In this document: positions 34,580 through 44,500 of the stretch, piece after piece
How positions within the stretch are numbered: the stretch's first letter is position 1
Layout of the letters: each line of letters starts with the position of its first letter
NCBI RefSeq assembly: GCF_024347475.1
Contig: NZ_AP025488.1
Location: 1,302,001 to 1,366,000 of the forward strand
DNA length: 64,000 nucleotides
Reading direction: 5' to 3'
Source of the DNA: Vibrio fortis
GTDB taxonomy: Bacteria > Pseudomonadota > Gammaproteobacteria > Enterobacterales > Vibrionaceae
Translations under genes and position numbers: made by a program
The notes under the pieces: generated by a model
Databases searched by the model: none
Seen by the model: only the letters and a program-made list of their open reading frames with translations
Told to the model about the DNA's origin: nothing

Positions 34580-35620
34580 TTATAGGTTTGGTGTTAGCTC
34601 TGTGCCTGCTGCGCGAACCAATTTCCAATCTCTTGCAGATAGAGGAATGAGACCGCGGTCAGCTAGATAGCCTTCATCACCAATAGCTTGTTCAGAAGTA
34701 AATGCCGCAACGTACTCTTTTAGACCTGGGATTGTATCTTTGTGAGCTTCTTTCACGTAGAAGTACAGTGAACGAGAGACTGGGTATTCACCAGAGCCAA
34801 TCGCATCAAATGTTGGCTCTACGCCATTTACGATTGAAGGTTGAACCTTGTCAGCGTTCTCTTCTAGGAAAGAGTAACCAAATACGCCCAGTGCATTCGG
34901 GTTAGAAGCCAATTTCTGAACGATTAGGTTGTCGTTCTCGCCCGCTTCAATGTAAGCACCATCTTCACGCACTGAGTGGCATACCGCTTTGTATTTCTTT
35001 TTGTCTGTCTTTTTAAGCGCTTTAATTTGTGGGAAAGTTTTACAACCGCCCTCTAGAGCAAGCTCTGCAAAAGCATCACGTGTGCCTGATGTTGGTGGAG
35101 GACCAAGCACTTCAATCTTGATGTTTGGAAGTGTTGGGTTCACTTCTTTCCAGGTTTTGTATGGGTTTTCTACAAGATTACCATTTGCGTCCGGCACCAT
35201 CTTCGCCACGCCCTTGTAAACGTCTTGCAGAGACAATTCAAATTGCTCAGCTTTTTTTGAATTTGCTAGAACGATACCGTCAAAGCCAATTTTAATTTCA
35301 ACGATATCTTTAACACCATTTTTGGCACACAATTCAACTTCCGAAGCTTTAATTTTACGAGAAGCATTTGTGATATCTGGTGTATTTTCACCGATACCCG
35401 CACAAAATAGTTTTAAGCCGCCGCCTGAACCTGTTGATTCAATTTTAGGAACGGAAAAAGAAGATGTACGGCCAAATCGCTCTGCAACAACAGTCGCGAA
35501 TGGAAATACAGTTGATGAACCAACAATACTAATGTAGTCGCGTGAAGCAGCATTAGCAACGCCACCTGTAGCCATAGTTAGAGCAACTGTTGTTGTAGCA
35601 ATAAGCGCTTTAATTTTCAC
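34580..35620 (-). CDS. pstS: Periplasmic phosphate-binding protein
   Basis: This protein has about 346 residues. The start is a GTG at 35620 with a GGAGG site 5 nt away; the longer ORF from 35662 would spoil the signal peptide (VKIKALIATTTVALTMATGGVANAA). The mature protein starts SRDYISIVGSSTVFPF, with the SST motif that binds phosphate, and has 'IESTGSGGGLKLFCAG', 'IGFDGIVLANS' and 'TSGTRDAF'. It delivers phosphate to PstCAB and is the first gene of the operon. Regulation by PhoB is expected; see the candidate Pho box upstream. Confidence 0.95.
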   Translation of the reverse strand: MKIKALIATTTVALTMATGGVANAASRDYISIVGSSTVFPFATVVAERFGRTSSFSVPKIESTGSGGGLKLFCAGIGENTPDITNASRKIKASEVELCAKNGVKDIVEIKIGFDGIVLANSKKAEQFELSLQDVYKGVAKMVPDANGNLVENPYKTWKEVNPTLPNIKIEVLGPPPTSGTRDAFAELALEGGCKTFPQIKALKKTDKKKYKAVCHSVREDGAYIEAGENDNLIVQKLASNPNALGVFGYSFLEENADKVQPSIVNGVEPTFDAIGSGEYPVSRSLYFYVKEAHKDTIPGLKEYVAAFTSEQAIGDEGYLADRGLIPLSARDWKLVRAAGTELTPNL

Positions 35621-36152
35621 ATCAACCTCCAAGTTGATAAATGAATTAATGGAGTTAAACACCTGTAATCATTAAGATGCTGAATAATCAGTTCGATTTA
35701 TGTTTTGAACTCCAACAATTCAAACAGAGGCGTGTGACGATTTTATTGCACAATAATTAATCATAAGTTACACATCTATAATCCATGTCTTATATTCACA
35801 CAGGAAAATACCCTTCAAAAACACAAAACCATAAGTAATTGATATCTAAGAAAATTGAACAAAAAATATTGCCAATCAGGTTCTAGTCTCACAATAAGAA
35901 TTTTCATGACTGTACGCGTCCAATTAACGCTAATCAAAATAGTACGCCTTTTTACATCAAAAGAAGCAAAAGCTCGAACATCAAAACATAGCTAGAATAG
36001 AAATATTTAGTTCAACCCTACCCATTCATTAAAGTTTCATATATATCAACTAACCTCCTGAAATCAAAAGAGAGTAAGTAATAACCATACGTCTGGTTAT
36101 ATTCGCTCTAACTTCAAACACAAGTTAAATGGAAATAACTGTTGAGGTCTCA
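35621..36152. other. 532-bp A+T-rich divergent region (pstS / chemoreceptor)
   Basis: No ORF is supported here. The region holds the divergent promoters of pstS (-) and the chemoreceptor gene (+). Apart from the weak Pho-box candidate at 35734-35751, I see no clear operator, RNA gene or repeat. Confidence 0.6.
35734..35751 (-). promoter_or_regulatory. Weak candidate Pho box upstream of pstS
   Basis: GTGACGATTTTATTGCAC agrees with the reverse complement of the E. coli Pho box (RTGACAGWTTTATGACAG) at about 13 of 18 positions by hand count. It is about 114 bp upstream of the pstS start. The match is moderate in A+T-rich DNA, so confidence is low. Confidence 0.35.
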
Positions 36153-38156
36153 ATGCACCTATCCATTATTCAACGAATCATCATTGGCTTTGGTATCGTT
36201 ATTACGTTCGTGGTCGCCATCAGTGTTTTTGCCTATTTCAATCAAAGTAAAATGGCACAACAATTAGAGCTAACATCGGTAAAGATGACTAACCTGCTCG
36301 CAGGTTCGAATTTATTGGGTCAAAACTTACAAAATCTCAACCGAGCCGTTCTCGTTCACGCCAATACAGATTCGGTTGCCAATCGAAATAAGCTTGAACA
36401 AGAATTTCATGAAGAAAAGCAACGCTATTTAAACAACTATCAAGAGCTGTTTAACGACTTCAATCATTTCCCTGCACTGCAAACGCATATCGCGGAATTA
36501 GACACCATTGCTCAGCGTATTTTCATCAATGCCGAGCAACAGATAAAAACGAAGAACCATCGCATGAGTGCGCGTCATAAGACGTCTCAAGAACTCAATC
36601 AATTTGATGAGAAATGGAAATTCTTCGAGCAGGACATCAGCGACCTCGCAGCTGTAGCGAAAGCTAACCGACAACGCACCAATAACCGCAACCTCAACTA
36701 CCTAGTCGCACAAGGAACAGGTGCCGACCGTTATCTACAGAAGATCTACGCCATGGAAGATGTTGAAGACGCAGAGGCTGTAAAGAAAGAGCTCATTGCT
36801 CATATTGAAAGGTTTAAAGATAAAGCAAAGCGAGTTCCGATCTCGATGCCAGAAAGTAAAGAGAGCATCAGTTTTTATTTAAACCAACTTATTCGGGCGA
36901 TTGAACAACCACAAGGAGTGCTTCAGCAGCACCTGACATACATCAAGCTGACCGCCACCAGCGACCGACTTCTACGCCAGTTGGCTGTCGACATGGACAG
37001 TGCCATAAGCAGCTTTGAACTTATGGGAAATGACATAGGAATATTGGTAAGCAAAACCGCAGATGAAGCACAGCAAGATTCAAACCGTGCACTTGTTCTT
37101 AACGCCTCACTTGCGGTGATTTCTACCCTTATTGCACTCGCGATTTCATCAACGATTGTATTCTCAATTAAGCGCCCACTTCGAAAAATTGTAGAGGCAC
37201 TCGACAAGCTCACATCTGGCGACCTTACCTATCGTATTGAAACAGGATTTCAATCTGAGTTAGGTGCCATCGCTATGAATATCAATGCGTTAGCAACTCA
37301 ATTAAGTGACGTCATCACGCAAGTTCAACAATCTGCAGACACATTGAGCGATGTGGCTAACGAAAGCCATATTTTGAGCAACAAGACCAATATTGACGTT
37401 GCCAAGCAACAAAAACAGACCGACACGATTCGTCAATCTGTTACAGAGATGAAGCTCGCCATCGATAGCGTTTCTAGCTCAGCAAAAGAGACCAGTGACG
37501 AAGTCGATAAGATCACTGTGTTGGCACACAGCAACATGGATAGTATGCAGCAAAATCTAACCTTCGTTAATCAACTGCAAAGCTCGTTAGTCGAAGCGAC
37601 AAACGTTATCCACCAGCTCTCTAATGAATCTCGTCAAATTGGTGATATCTTGACTGTCATTCAATCGATATCAGAGCAAACCAATCTATTGGCACTCAAT
37701 GCCGCGATTGAAGCAGCTCGAGCAGGTGAACAAGGACGCGGCTTTGCAGTGGTCGCCGATGAAGTTCGCTCGCTCGCAACCCGAACTCAAAGCTCTGCCA
37801 ATGACATTGATGGCATGATTAGCAATCTACAATCCCAAGCTGAACGCGCAGTCACTCTGGTTGAAAATAACCTAGAAAAAGCCGCCGCCTCCGTTAATCA
37901 AACTAATCTAAGCAATCAATCACTGGATTCTATGGTTAAGAAGCTATCAAGTATTAACGACATGAGTCGTCATATTGCCGAAGAATCGATTAAGCAAAGC
38001 ACGGTGGCACAAGAAGTGATGAGCAATATCGCCTATGTATCAAAAAAGGCCGTCAGTATTGCCGAGGAAGTGAATGAGTCAGCGCGCAACAGTGAATCTC
38101 TCAACGCCTTATCAAGCCGCCAAAGCGAGTTAATTTCTCAATTTGTGATTCGCTAA
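36153..38156 (+). CDS. Methyl-accepting chemotaxis protein
   Basis: This protein has about 667 residues. I pick the ATG at 36153, with GAGG 5 nt upstream, over the one at 36129. TM1 is at about 6-28, followed by a long all-helical periplasmic sensor (about 29-310, long enough for a helical bimodular domain) and TM2 at about 315-337. Then come a HAMP domain ('IKRPLRKIVEALDKLTSGDLTYRI') and the signalling tip 'ISEQTNLLALNAAIEAARAG' followed by EQGRGFAVVADEVRSLA. There is no C-terminal pentapeptide for CheR. It reports an unidentified ligand to the CheA/CheW array. It is monocistronic and divergent from pstS. Confidence 0.92.
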   Translation: MHLSIIQRIIIGFGIVITFVVAISVFAYFNQSKMAQQLELTSVKMTNLLAGSNLLGQNLQNLNRAVLVHANTDSVANRNKLEQEFHEEKQRYLNNYQELFNDFNHFPALQTHIAELDTIAQRIFINAEQQIKTKNHRMSARHKTSQELNQFDEKWKFFEQDISDLAAVAKANRQRTNNRNLNYLVAQGTGADRYLQKIYAMEDVEDAEAVKKELIAHIERFKDKAKRVPISMPESKESISFYLNQLIRAIEQPQGVLQQHLTYIKLTATSDRLLRQLAVDMDSAISSFELMGNDIGILVSKTADEAQQDSNRALVLNASLAVISTLIALAISSTIVFSIKRPLRKIVEALDKLTSGDLTYRIETGFQSELGAIAMNINALATQLSDVITQVQQSADTLSDVANESHILSNKTNIDVAKQQKQTDTIRQSVTEMKLAIDSVSSSAKETSDEVDKITVLAHSNMDSMQQNLTFVNQLQSSLVEATNVIHQLSNESRQIGDILTVIQSISEQTNLLALNAAIEAARAGEQGRGFAVVADEVRSLATRTQSSANDIDGMISNLQSQAERAVTLVENNLEKAAASVNQTNLSNQSLDSMVKKLSSINDMSRHIAEESIKQSTVAQEVMSNIAYVSKKAVSIAEEVNESARNSESLNALSSRQSELISQFVIR

Positions 38157-38204
38157 CCTGAATATCAAACGCACCCTACCAACGCATTGTTAACCGTTCA
38201 GCAT

Positions 38205-38234
38205 AAAGCGGGCTGTCCCAAAACAGTCCGCTTT
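38205..38234 (+). terminator. Terminator after the chemoreceptor gene
   Basis: AAAGCGGGCTGT, a 6-nt loop and ACAGTCCGCTTT form a 12-bp stem with one G-T pair. The following T run is weak, but position (50 bp after the stop) and stem strength support termination. Confidence 0.65.
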
Positions 38235-38353
38235 AAGCTGCTCTTTTCTACTCTAAAACTTGTCAAAAAACGCAGCTACAGCTTCACATATCTGTCACCT
38301 TACGCCTGTAGATTACCCAGCGAAATTTAACTAACCTTCTGATAGAAAAAGAT

Positions 38354-38605
38354 ATGTCACAGGCAAAGCACCCTTTGGACCATAAAATCATCACACTACT
38401 TCAACAACGCGGAATGATCAAAAGTGAAGCGAAAACTCGCCTAAAAAAACAGGTTTATAAGTTACAGGCTTCGGAAGTGAATCAGATCAACAACTATTCC
38501 AACCACTTTGGCTTGAATGCTAAACAGAAGCTGATTGATGAGATATTGGATATCAGACGTGAGGCGATGATTTCAAGCCTCACATCTGAAAAAGGGAGGA
38601 TCTAA
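38354..38605 (+). CDS. Small protein of unknown function (83 aa)
   Basis: This is an 83-aa basic, helical protein (MSQAKHPLDHKIITLLQQRG at the N-terminus) with no signal peptide or TM. 'QINNYSNHFGLNAKQKLIDEILDIRREAMIS' suggests a helical bundle. It is convergent with the S4-domain gene (26 bp between stops). The upstream ribosome site is weak (GATAG). I do not recognise the family. Confidence 0.55.
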   Translation: MSQAKHPLDHKIITLLQQRGMIKSEAKTRLKKQVYKLQASEVNQINNYSNHFGLNAKQKLIDEILDIRREAMISSLTSEKGRI

Positions 38606-38631
38606 CTTAGGTAGCTTTACCCAAAACTTAA

Positions 38632-39162
38632 TTAGAAGAAGTCGATCGAGTTACGACCACTCTTCTCATCACGTTGCGGCTTTGGCTTCTCGTTTTGAGC
38701 TTTAGGCTTATTAGCAGACTTGTTCTTCTGCTTGCGAGGTTCAGCAGAAGCACTCAAATTTTGGCTTTGATTAGCACTCTTATTTTTCTGCTTAGAAGAA
38801 CGTTTAGACTTATTCTGTTGCTTAGGCTCTTCTTTTTTCTTTGGTTTCTCAACCACTTCTTGAACAGGCTGGTCACAACAAACCACGTAGTACTCTTGGT
38901 TAAACTCGAAGAAATCACCATCGTACATCTTGCGGCGCTTACGAGTTTCCAGCTCACCATTTACAGCGACATAGCCTTCTGAGATCACGTGCTTCGCCTC
39001 ACCGCCGCCGCCAACTAGGTTAGCGATCTTAAAGACTTTATATAGCTCGATAGGTTGTGATGACACATCAACGCCAATCGCTTCAATCTCAATCTCTTCG
39101 CCTTCTTCGCCATACTGATCCACTTCATCGTAATCAGCGTCTTCGTAGTATTCTTGGTCCAT
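38632..39162 (-). CDS. S4-domain RNA-binding protein with basic repetitive tail
   Basis: This protein has about 176 residues. I choose the ATG at 39162; the longer ORF from 39216 starts with TTG and has no clear ribosome site. After an acidic N-terminus (EYYEDADYDEVDQYGEEGEE) comes a YbcJ-like S4 domain: 'ELYKVFKIANLVGGGGEAKHVISEGYVAVNGE' then TRKRRKMYDGD. The last 70 residues are a K/Q/N/S-rich, probably disordered tail with a repeated KQKNKSAN unit. S4 domains bind structured RNA, often rRNA. The tail may add non-specific RNA contacts. It lies just after the sensor kinase gene, same strand. Confidence 0.75.
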   Translation of the reverse strand: MDQEYYEDADYDEVDQYGEEGEEIEIEAIGVDVSSQPIELYKVFKIANLVGGGGEAKHVISEGYVAVNGELETRKRRKMYDGDFFEFNQEYYVVCCDQPVQEVVEKPKKKEEPKQQNKSKRSSKQKNKSANQSQNLSASAEPRKQKNKSANKPKAQNEKPKPQRDEKSGRNSIDFF

Positions 39163-39240
39163 GATGAACTTACCTAACACATGTTCTTTATCGTATGCAG
39201 CGCAGTGTAATGGCAAACCAACAAAATAACCATCTTCTAT

Positions 39241-40530
39241 TTACCCATCAACGCGAGGGAAAGAGAGCGCAAAGCAAGCACCATCAAGGTAACTCTCTCC
39301 CACAGTGACATGAGCCTGATGACGTTCACACACCTGTTTTACTATGGCGAGGCCAAGTCCGTGCCCTGTCTTACCTTTGTTCCTTGCAGCGTTAGCGCTG
39401 TAGAAAGGATCAAACAAAAACGGCCAGTGCTCAGACTCGACACCTTTGCCATCATCATGCACTTCAACTACCACTTCCCCATCGTTGTACCAGAGTTCGA
39501 TAACAATCTTCGAATCAGCGAACTTGAATGCGTTACGGACGATATTGTCTACAGCACGATTAAACAGCTTGAGATCAACGTGCAATGAAACGGATTCTTT
39601 AAGAGGGACTTTGACTAAATCTAGCGTAGTCTCTTTTTCCCATATCGCGCATCGCTCATCCAGCCAGTTATTCATATCGACAGGTTGTAACTGTAGTTCA
39701 GAGCCTCCACGCTCCAATCGCGAGTAGTAAAGCAGCTCATCGACCATGTCTTCCATCTCTTCGGTATCAGCAAGAATGCGCGCGATTGCCTTCGACTGCT
39801 TATCAGTAGGGTCTAAGTCACTCAATAGCTCCGCTTGCCACTGAATACGAAATATCGGTGTTCTCAGCTCATGGGCAACGGCATTAGTCAGAGATTTATT
39901 ACTGTTGATTAGATCGCGAATCTTATCTGCCATCACATTAAAACTGCGGTTAAGCGTACCGAGCTTAATGCTATTTTTCTCGGAAGCGCGCTGCATCAAT
40001 TCACCGTTAGAAAACGCAACGGTAACCAACTCTAAATTTTTTAAGCGGCGCTTGATTCGCCAAACGAGAAACAGACCACTCAATGCAAAGCCAGTGATAG
40101 CAAATACCCAAATAAATCGGTTTTCCGTCTTTATCTGTTTCCTTAAGAAAGACTCTTTATTGTCCGATAACTCGTACACCCTTTGGCTACCAGGTAACCG
40201 CATCCAAAGGAAATCTTCTTCATGGTAATACACGTTTACATCGGGGTTACTAAACGCTTTCTGAACCATTTTAGGGGCAGCTTCAAACTCGACGATACGC
40301 AGGTTCTGACGCGTTTTATCTGCATAGTTTGCCAAAATGGTTTCGGTTTCTATGACTCCCTTTTCGGTCGCAATCGTGCTAATCAGCTCTTGGTACGCTT
40401 CTGCTTGATGATCACGTAGGATGTATTCATAGTCGGTGCCTAACTTATAGACGACAAAAGCATACGAATAGATACTGATGAGGAAGATTAGCGTCAGCCC
40501 CACCAAGTATTCGAAATAGATTCTTCTCAT
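39241..40530 (-). CDS. Sensor histidine kinase, RstB-like
   Basis: This 429-aa protein has TM1 at about 8-28, a periplasmic domain of about 105 residues, TM2 at about 138-157 and HAMP. HisKA has the acceptor His220 (NAVAHELRTPIFRIQWQ), the HATPase N box is DNIVRNAFKFAD and the G box is GKTGHGLGLAIVKQV. The 'YLVGLTLIFLISIYSY' start and overall layout recall RstB. It lies 15 bp downstream of its response regulator. The signal is unknown; RstB-type kinases in enterobacteria respond to envelope and acid conditions. Confidence 0.85.
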   Translation of the reverse strand: MRRIYFEYLVGLTLIFLISIYSYAFVVYKLGTDYEYILRDHQAEAYQELISTIATEKGVIETETILANYADKTRQNLRIVEFEAAPKMVQKAFSNPDVNVYYHEEDFLWMRLPGSQRVYELSDNKESFLRKQIKTENRFIWVFAITGFALSGLFLVWRIKRRLKNLELVTVAFSNGELMQRASEKNSIKLGTLNRSFNVMADKIRDLINSNKSLTNAVAHELRTPIFRIQWQAELLSDLDPTDKQSKAIARILADTEEMEDMVDELLYYSRLERGGSELQLQPVDMNNWLDERCAIWEKETTLDLVKVPLKESVSLHVDLKLFNRAVDNIVRNAFKFADSKIVIELWYNDGEVVVEVHDDGKGVESEHWPFLFDPFYSANAARNKGKTGHGLGLAIVKQVCERHQAHVTVGESYLDGACFALSFPRVDG

Positions 40531-40545
40531 TAAGAAAAGTCGCCT

Positions 40546-41250
40546 TTACCAGCGTTCAGGAACAAATAGATAGCCTTTACCACGTACTGTGATGATCTTT
40601 TTAGGTGGCATAGTGATGTCGTTAAGTTTCTTGCGAAGAATCACGATTTTATTATCGATAAAGCGATCGACACCATCGTATTCAATCCCTCGAATCTCCT
40701 GAGTCAGATAGTTGCGCGATAAGACCTGCTCCGGCGAAGAGGCCAATAACCACAGCAGCTCAAATTCACTCTCGGCAATAGGAATGTCTTGGCCAGCATG
40801 AACACATGATTTGGTCGCTTTGTTGAGGGAAAGCTTGCCAAAGTTCAGCTCATTACCATTACCCGTGGTATTTGGCTGTAGATCTTGAGTGCGACGAAGC
40901 AGCATACGCACCCTTGCCAACAAGACACGCTGTCGCACAGGCTTGCTAATAAAGTCATCTGCACCCGTTTCTAACGCCGCTACATGGTCAAAATCGTCGT
41001 CACTGGCCGTTAAGATCAGAATTTTGCCATTGAATTGGCTTCGTATTTCGCGACAAATCGTCAGTCCATCAACCTCTGGCAACATTAAATCCAAGAGTAC
41101 AATGTCAGGTTGGATAGTTAAAATTTGCTCGCAGGCAGTAGCCCCATCAGATATGGTGACCACATCAAATGATTGGCTCTCGAAATACTCTTGCAGCATT
41201 TCTCTTAGGACTGGATCGTCTTCCACGATCACTAATTTAGGGTTGGTCAT
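40546..41250 (-). CDS. OmpR-family response regulator, RstA-like
   Basis: This 234-aa protein has a receiver domain with EDD (10-12), Asp54 in 'DIVLLDLMLPEVDGL' and Lys in 'DDFISKPV'. The winged helix includes 'LTQEIRGIEYDGVDRFIDNKIVILRKKL' and the wing 'IITVRGKGYLFVPERW', with the RstA-like E-R-G-I-E-Y-D-G-x-D-R segment. The pair 40546-41250 / 39241-40530 is a typical two-gene unit. Targets are not evident from the sequence. Confidence 0.88.
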   Translation of the reverse strand: MTNPKLVIVEDDPVLREMLQEYFESQSFDVVTISDGATACEQILTIQPDIVLLDLMLPEVDGLTICREIRSQFNGKILILTASDDDFDHVAALETGADDFISKPVRQRVLLARVRMLLRRTQDLQPNTTGNGNELNFGKLSLNKATKSCVHAGQDIPIAESEFELLWLLASSPEQVLSRNYLTQEIRGIEYDGVDRFIDNKIVILRKKLNDITMPPKKIITVRGKGYLFVPERW

Positions 41251-41440
41251 AAATCCTTCTTACCGTGTTTCTTGCTACCCTTGTGAACCGCTTCCTTGAG
41301 TTTGAATTCAGCACATTCGTCTTACATAGCTGTGATTTTCTAAAATTAATTTGGTTTCATAAAAATGATAGATATATCTATATAACATATAAATAACAGA
41401 TAATGCAGCTAAAAATTCAATGTAACGCATTAATTTGATG

Positions 41441-41480
41441 AATAAAAAAGCCGGTTATACTAGAAAGAATAACCGGCTCC
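41441..41480 (-). terminator. Terminator after the metalloprotease gene
   Basis: AGCCGGTTAT (41449-41458), a 10-nt loop and ATAACCGGCT (41469-41478) form a perfect 10-bp stem. On the - strand it is followed by a run of six Ts. It ends the long transporter-barrel-protease unit. Confidence 0.88.
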
Positions 41481-41509
41481 AATTAACGACTTAGTTTATT
41501 GCTTCCTAG

Positions 41510-44500
41510 TTACTTTGTGTAACGAGGAAACTGTTCGAAAGCACGGCGATATGTCACATACTCGTTCGAACTCCAAAGTCTTAATTCTTCTGGGTCGTAG
41601 CCGTACACTTCTTTGTGAGATGCATTGAGAGAGTTTGTGTTGTTATCAGCAATTTGATCACCAAAGACCTGCGCTACATCAAACATCTTGTCTAACTCAT
41701 CATCTTCAAACTTGCCAATCGCGCTGTTTTGAACCGTTTCTAGACGATCTTTAGAGTTACACTTACGCTTCATGTGATCTTCATTAGACTCACCATCCAC
41801 TTTAAAACGCAGACACTTGTTGCCATCTTCTTCATACTCCTCGAACATATCGTTGTACATTCTGAAACTAGCAAAGCCAATCGGCGTGTCTCGAAGCTCA
41901 ATCAATGCGTCCTTGTCGCCTATCGCAATAATATGAGCTTCATTACGGTCACGTGTGTTTTTGAATACAGATAGTGCATTTCGAACTCGATATGGCAAGC
42001 CGTTTAGCTTCTCAACACGGGCTTTTTGCTCTTCTTGGTACAAAGCACGTGACGCAACAGCATTCCCTAACGTGTTACGTGAGTTCAGCGAATAGTTCAC
42101 CCCTTTCCAAGTAAAATTAATGCCATCAGGGTCAGCGGTTGAACTGTTCGCTAGATTAATCGCGATTGAATCACTTAGACCACCAACAGAGTCACCAAGG
42201 CCATATTCATTAGCACGGTTATACTTAGATAAATTCGCTAACAGCGTACCAAAATAAGGAACCACAGTGTCTTGTGTCGCGCCTTCAGTCCAGTATTCAA
42301 AGGCATCTTGACCACCCAATACGAAGTAGCGTTTCATTGGCCATAAGTATGAAGGCACCGCTTCAATCGTTTGAGTTAGGCTCGGTTGGTAACGAAGTAC
42401 AGTTTCAACGTAGTCACCATTACCGTCAACGAAGATCGCTTGACGTGCTCCAGGTCGACCCGCTAGATCAGATAGGTGCGTGTATAACGTGCGGATCTTA
42501 TCTGACAGATCAATCAGCGCTAAACTCGAGTTTTCTGTTGCAATATATGGAGAGTCGCGACGAACCAACATTTGCGCAGCAAGTAATTTATCTGGCCACA
42601 CACCCAGCAGATCAACTGAGTTAGACGCAGTTTGGTACGGGTTATTAGCTTTCAGACTTGACCAAATATGACCATCACGCGTCTCAGAGCGCATCACGAT
42701 CTCGTTAGCTTGGTTCTTCAGTAGCTGAACAAGTTCCTCATCGAAACAGCTCGTTGGAACATCACGATTCAGTGACATACCTGTTTGGTACGTTAGCCAA
42801 AGATCAGACAGTTTTGCAAAGCGATAACGATTCGGCACACCCTCAACACCACTTAGCTCTTCCAACTCACACACTTTGTCCGGTGCTGTTAGTACATCTA
42901 AGAAGAAGTCAGCGGCTAGATTTGCTGCATTGTACGTGTCACAAATAGGACGTAAACCTGCCGACATATTGTCTAGAGGTACGACATTACCGCTTAAATC
43001 TACGCAGTTGTTCCCTGCAATCTCTTCAAACACACTACCTTTGTTATTGGTCGTGTCTGCACCAATGTAACGTGCGAAAACAAAATCAATTTCGCCGACA
43101 TTTTCTATGATGTCTCGAATTTTCTGGAATTCATACATACGCTGCCAGAAGTATTCGTACTGATGGTACTGAGAGAACCAATCACGACCATTTCGACGGT
43201 TCGCCGTTTCGTAACTGTCGTAATAACGCTGAATACGGAACTCTGTAATCTCGGTCAGCGATGTACCTTCGTCAAAACGATCACACGTTAAACTTGTCGT
43301 CGTGTGTTCATCAGTACAGAAACGGTAGCTCGCTAACTCAGGGATACCTTCAGTACCTGCGTTAGCACGTAAGTGAGCAATAACACCGGTAGGATATGCA
43401 TTGTAATCCTCGGTCATCTTACGGTCATACTCTGCCAATGAGTATGTCTTGCGAACCTGAGCACCCGTTTTATCACGCACTGAATCACCAACAAATTCGT
43501 TAGTTTCGATCTCACGAGCGTAAGCAAATTTAAGTGCTGCCTTGTCGTACTTACCAAAGACCAACAACTCATCAAAAATTGATGCACCGTAGTCCATAAT
43601 CGAGCTGTATGCAGCAGGTTTTCCTTGGTGGCCAAGTTTGTTTTTACCTAACTCTTCGGTCGTGTAAAAATGCGTCTTATCGACAGAGCCCATGAAGTTA
43701 TGGCGTAAACCTAGGTTATGACCTAGCTCATGAATCAAAGTCGACTTAAACATATGCTCAGAGATCGCTTCACTAGCGAATTTCTGCTGCTCTAAGCTCA
43801 ACTCATTCCATTTTTTCATGGTGTTTTGTTCAGCATCAGCAAAATAACCACCATCAGCGTAATCGATACCAGCGATCAACCCTTTTGCATTGGTACTTAG
43901 CCACATCGCGTCTTCACTGTAGACGTTCTGCTCGGAGAAACGCTTTAGCATATCTTGGCGCTTATAAAATGCTTTCAACGCGGCATCTTGATTGGTTACA
44001 TCGAATTGATGGCTTAGATCAGCCTTCGGTAGCTCGTTAATGAACTTGCCCTGACCCACAAATTCCATTTCACCTTCGGTAATTTGTGGAACGAATTGGT
44101 CTGGGCCTCGGTCAGCCGCGATCATGTCGTTAAACACATCTACGTCAGTGCGCGTAGCAATCACAGGTGCTGCGTCACCATCAACTTCGCCAGTATCTGT
44201 TGAACTGTCTTCTTTTGGTACATACTTAGCGATCTCTTGACGGTTATAGCGCATCGCCAAGTCATCCCAATAACGACGAGTGGTAGTACGAATAACGCCT
44301 AAGTACTGGTTCACATGAGCATGAATAATCTCGCCCGTTAGCGGGTTCGTTGCCGATGGGCCATAACCCAACAAGCCATTATCTACTGGCTCATCAATCA
44401 GATTGAAAACGTTGTAACGTAAGTCACCAGATTGAATACCCGCTTTTTCATCGGTATTCACAATCTTGATTGGCGGCACGCCAGTACCTTCAAGTGACGC

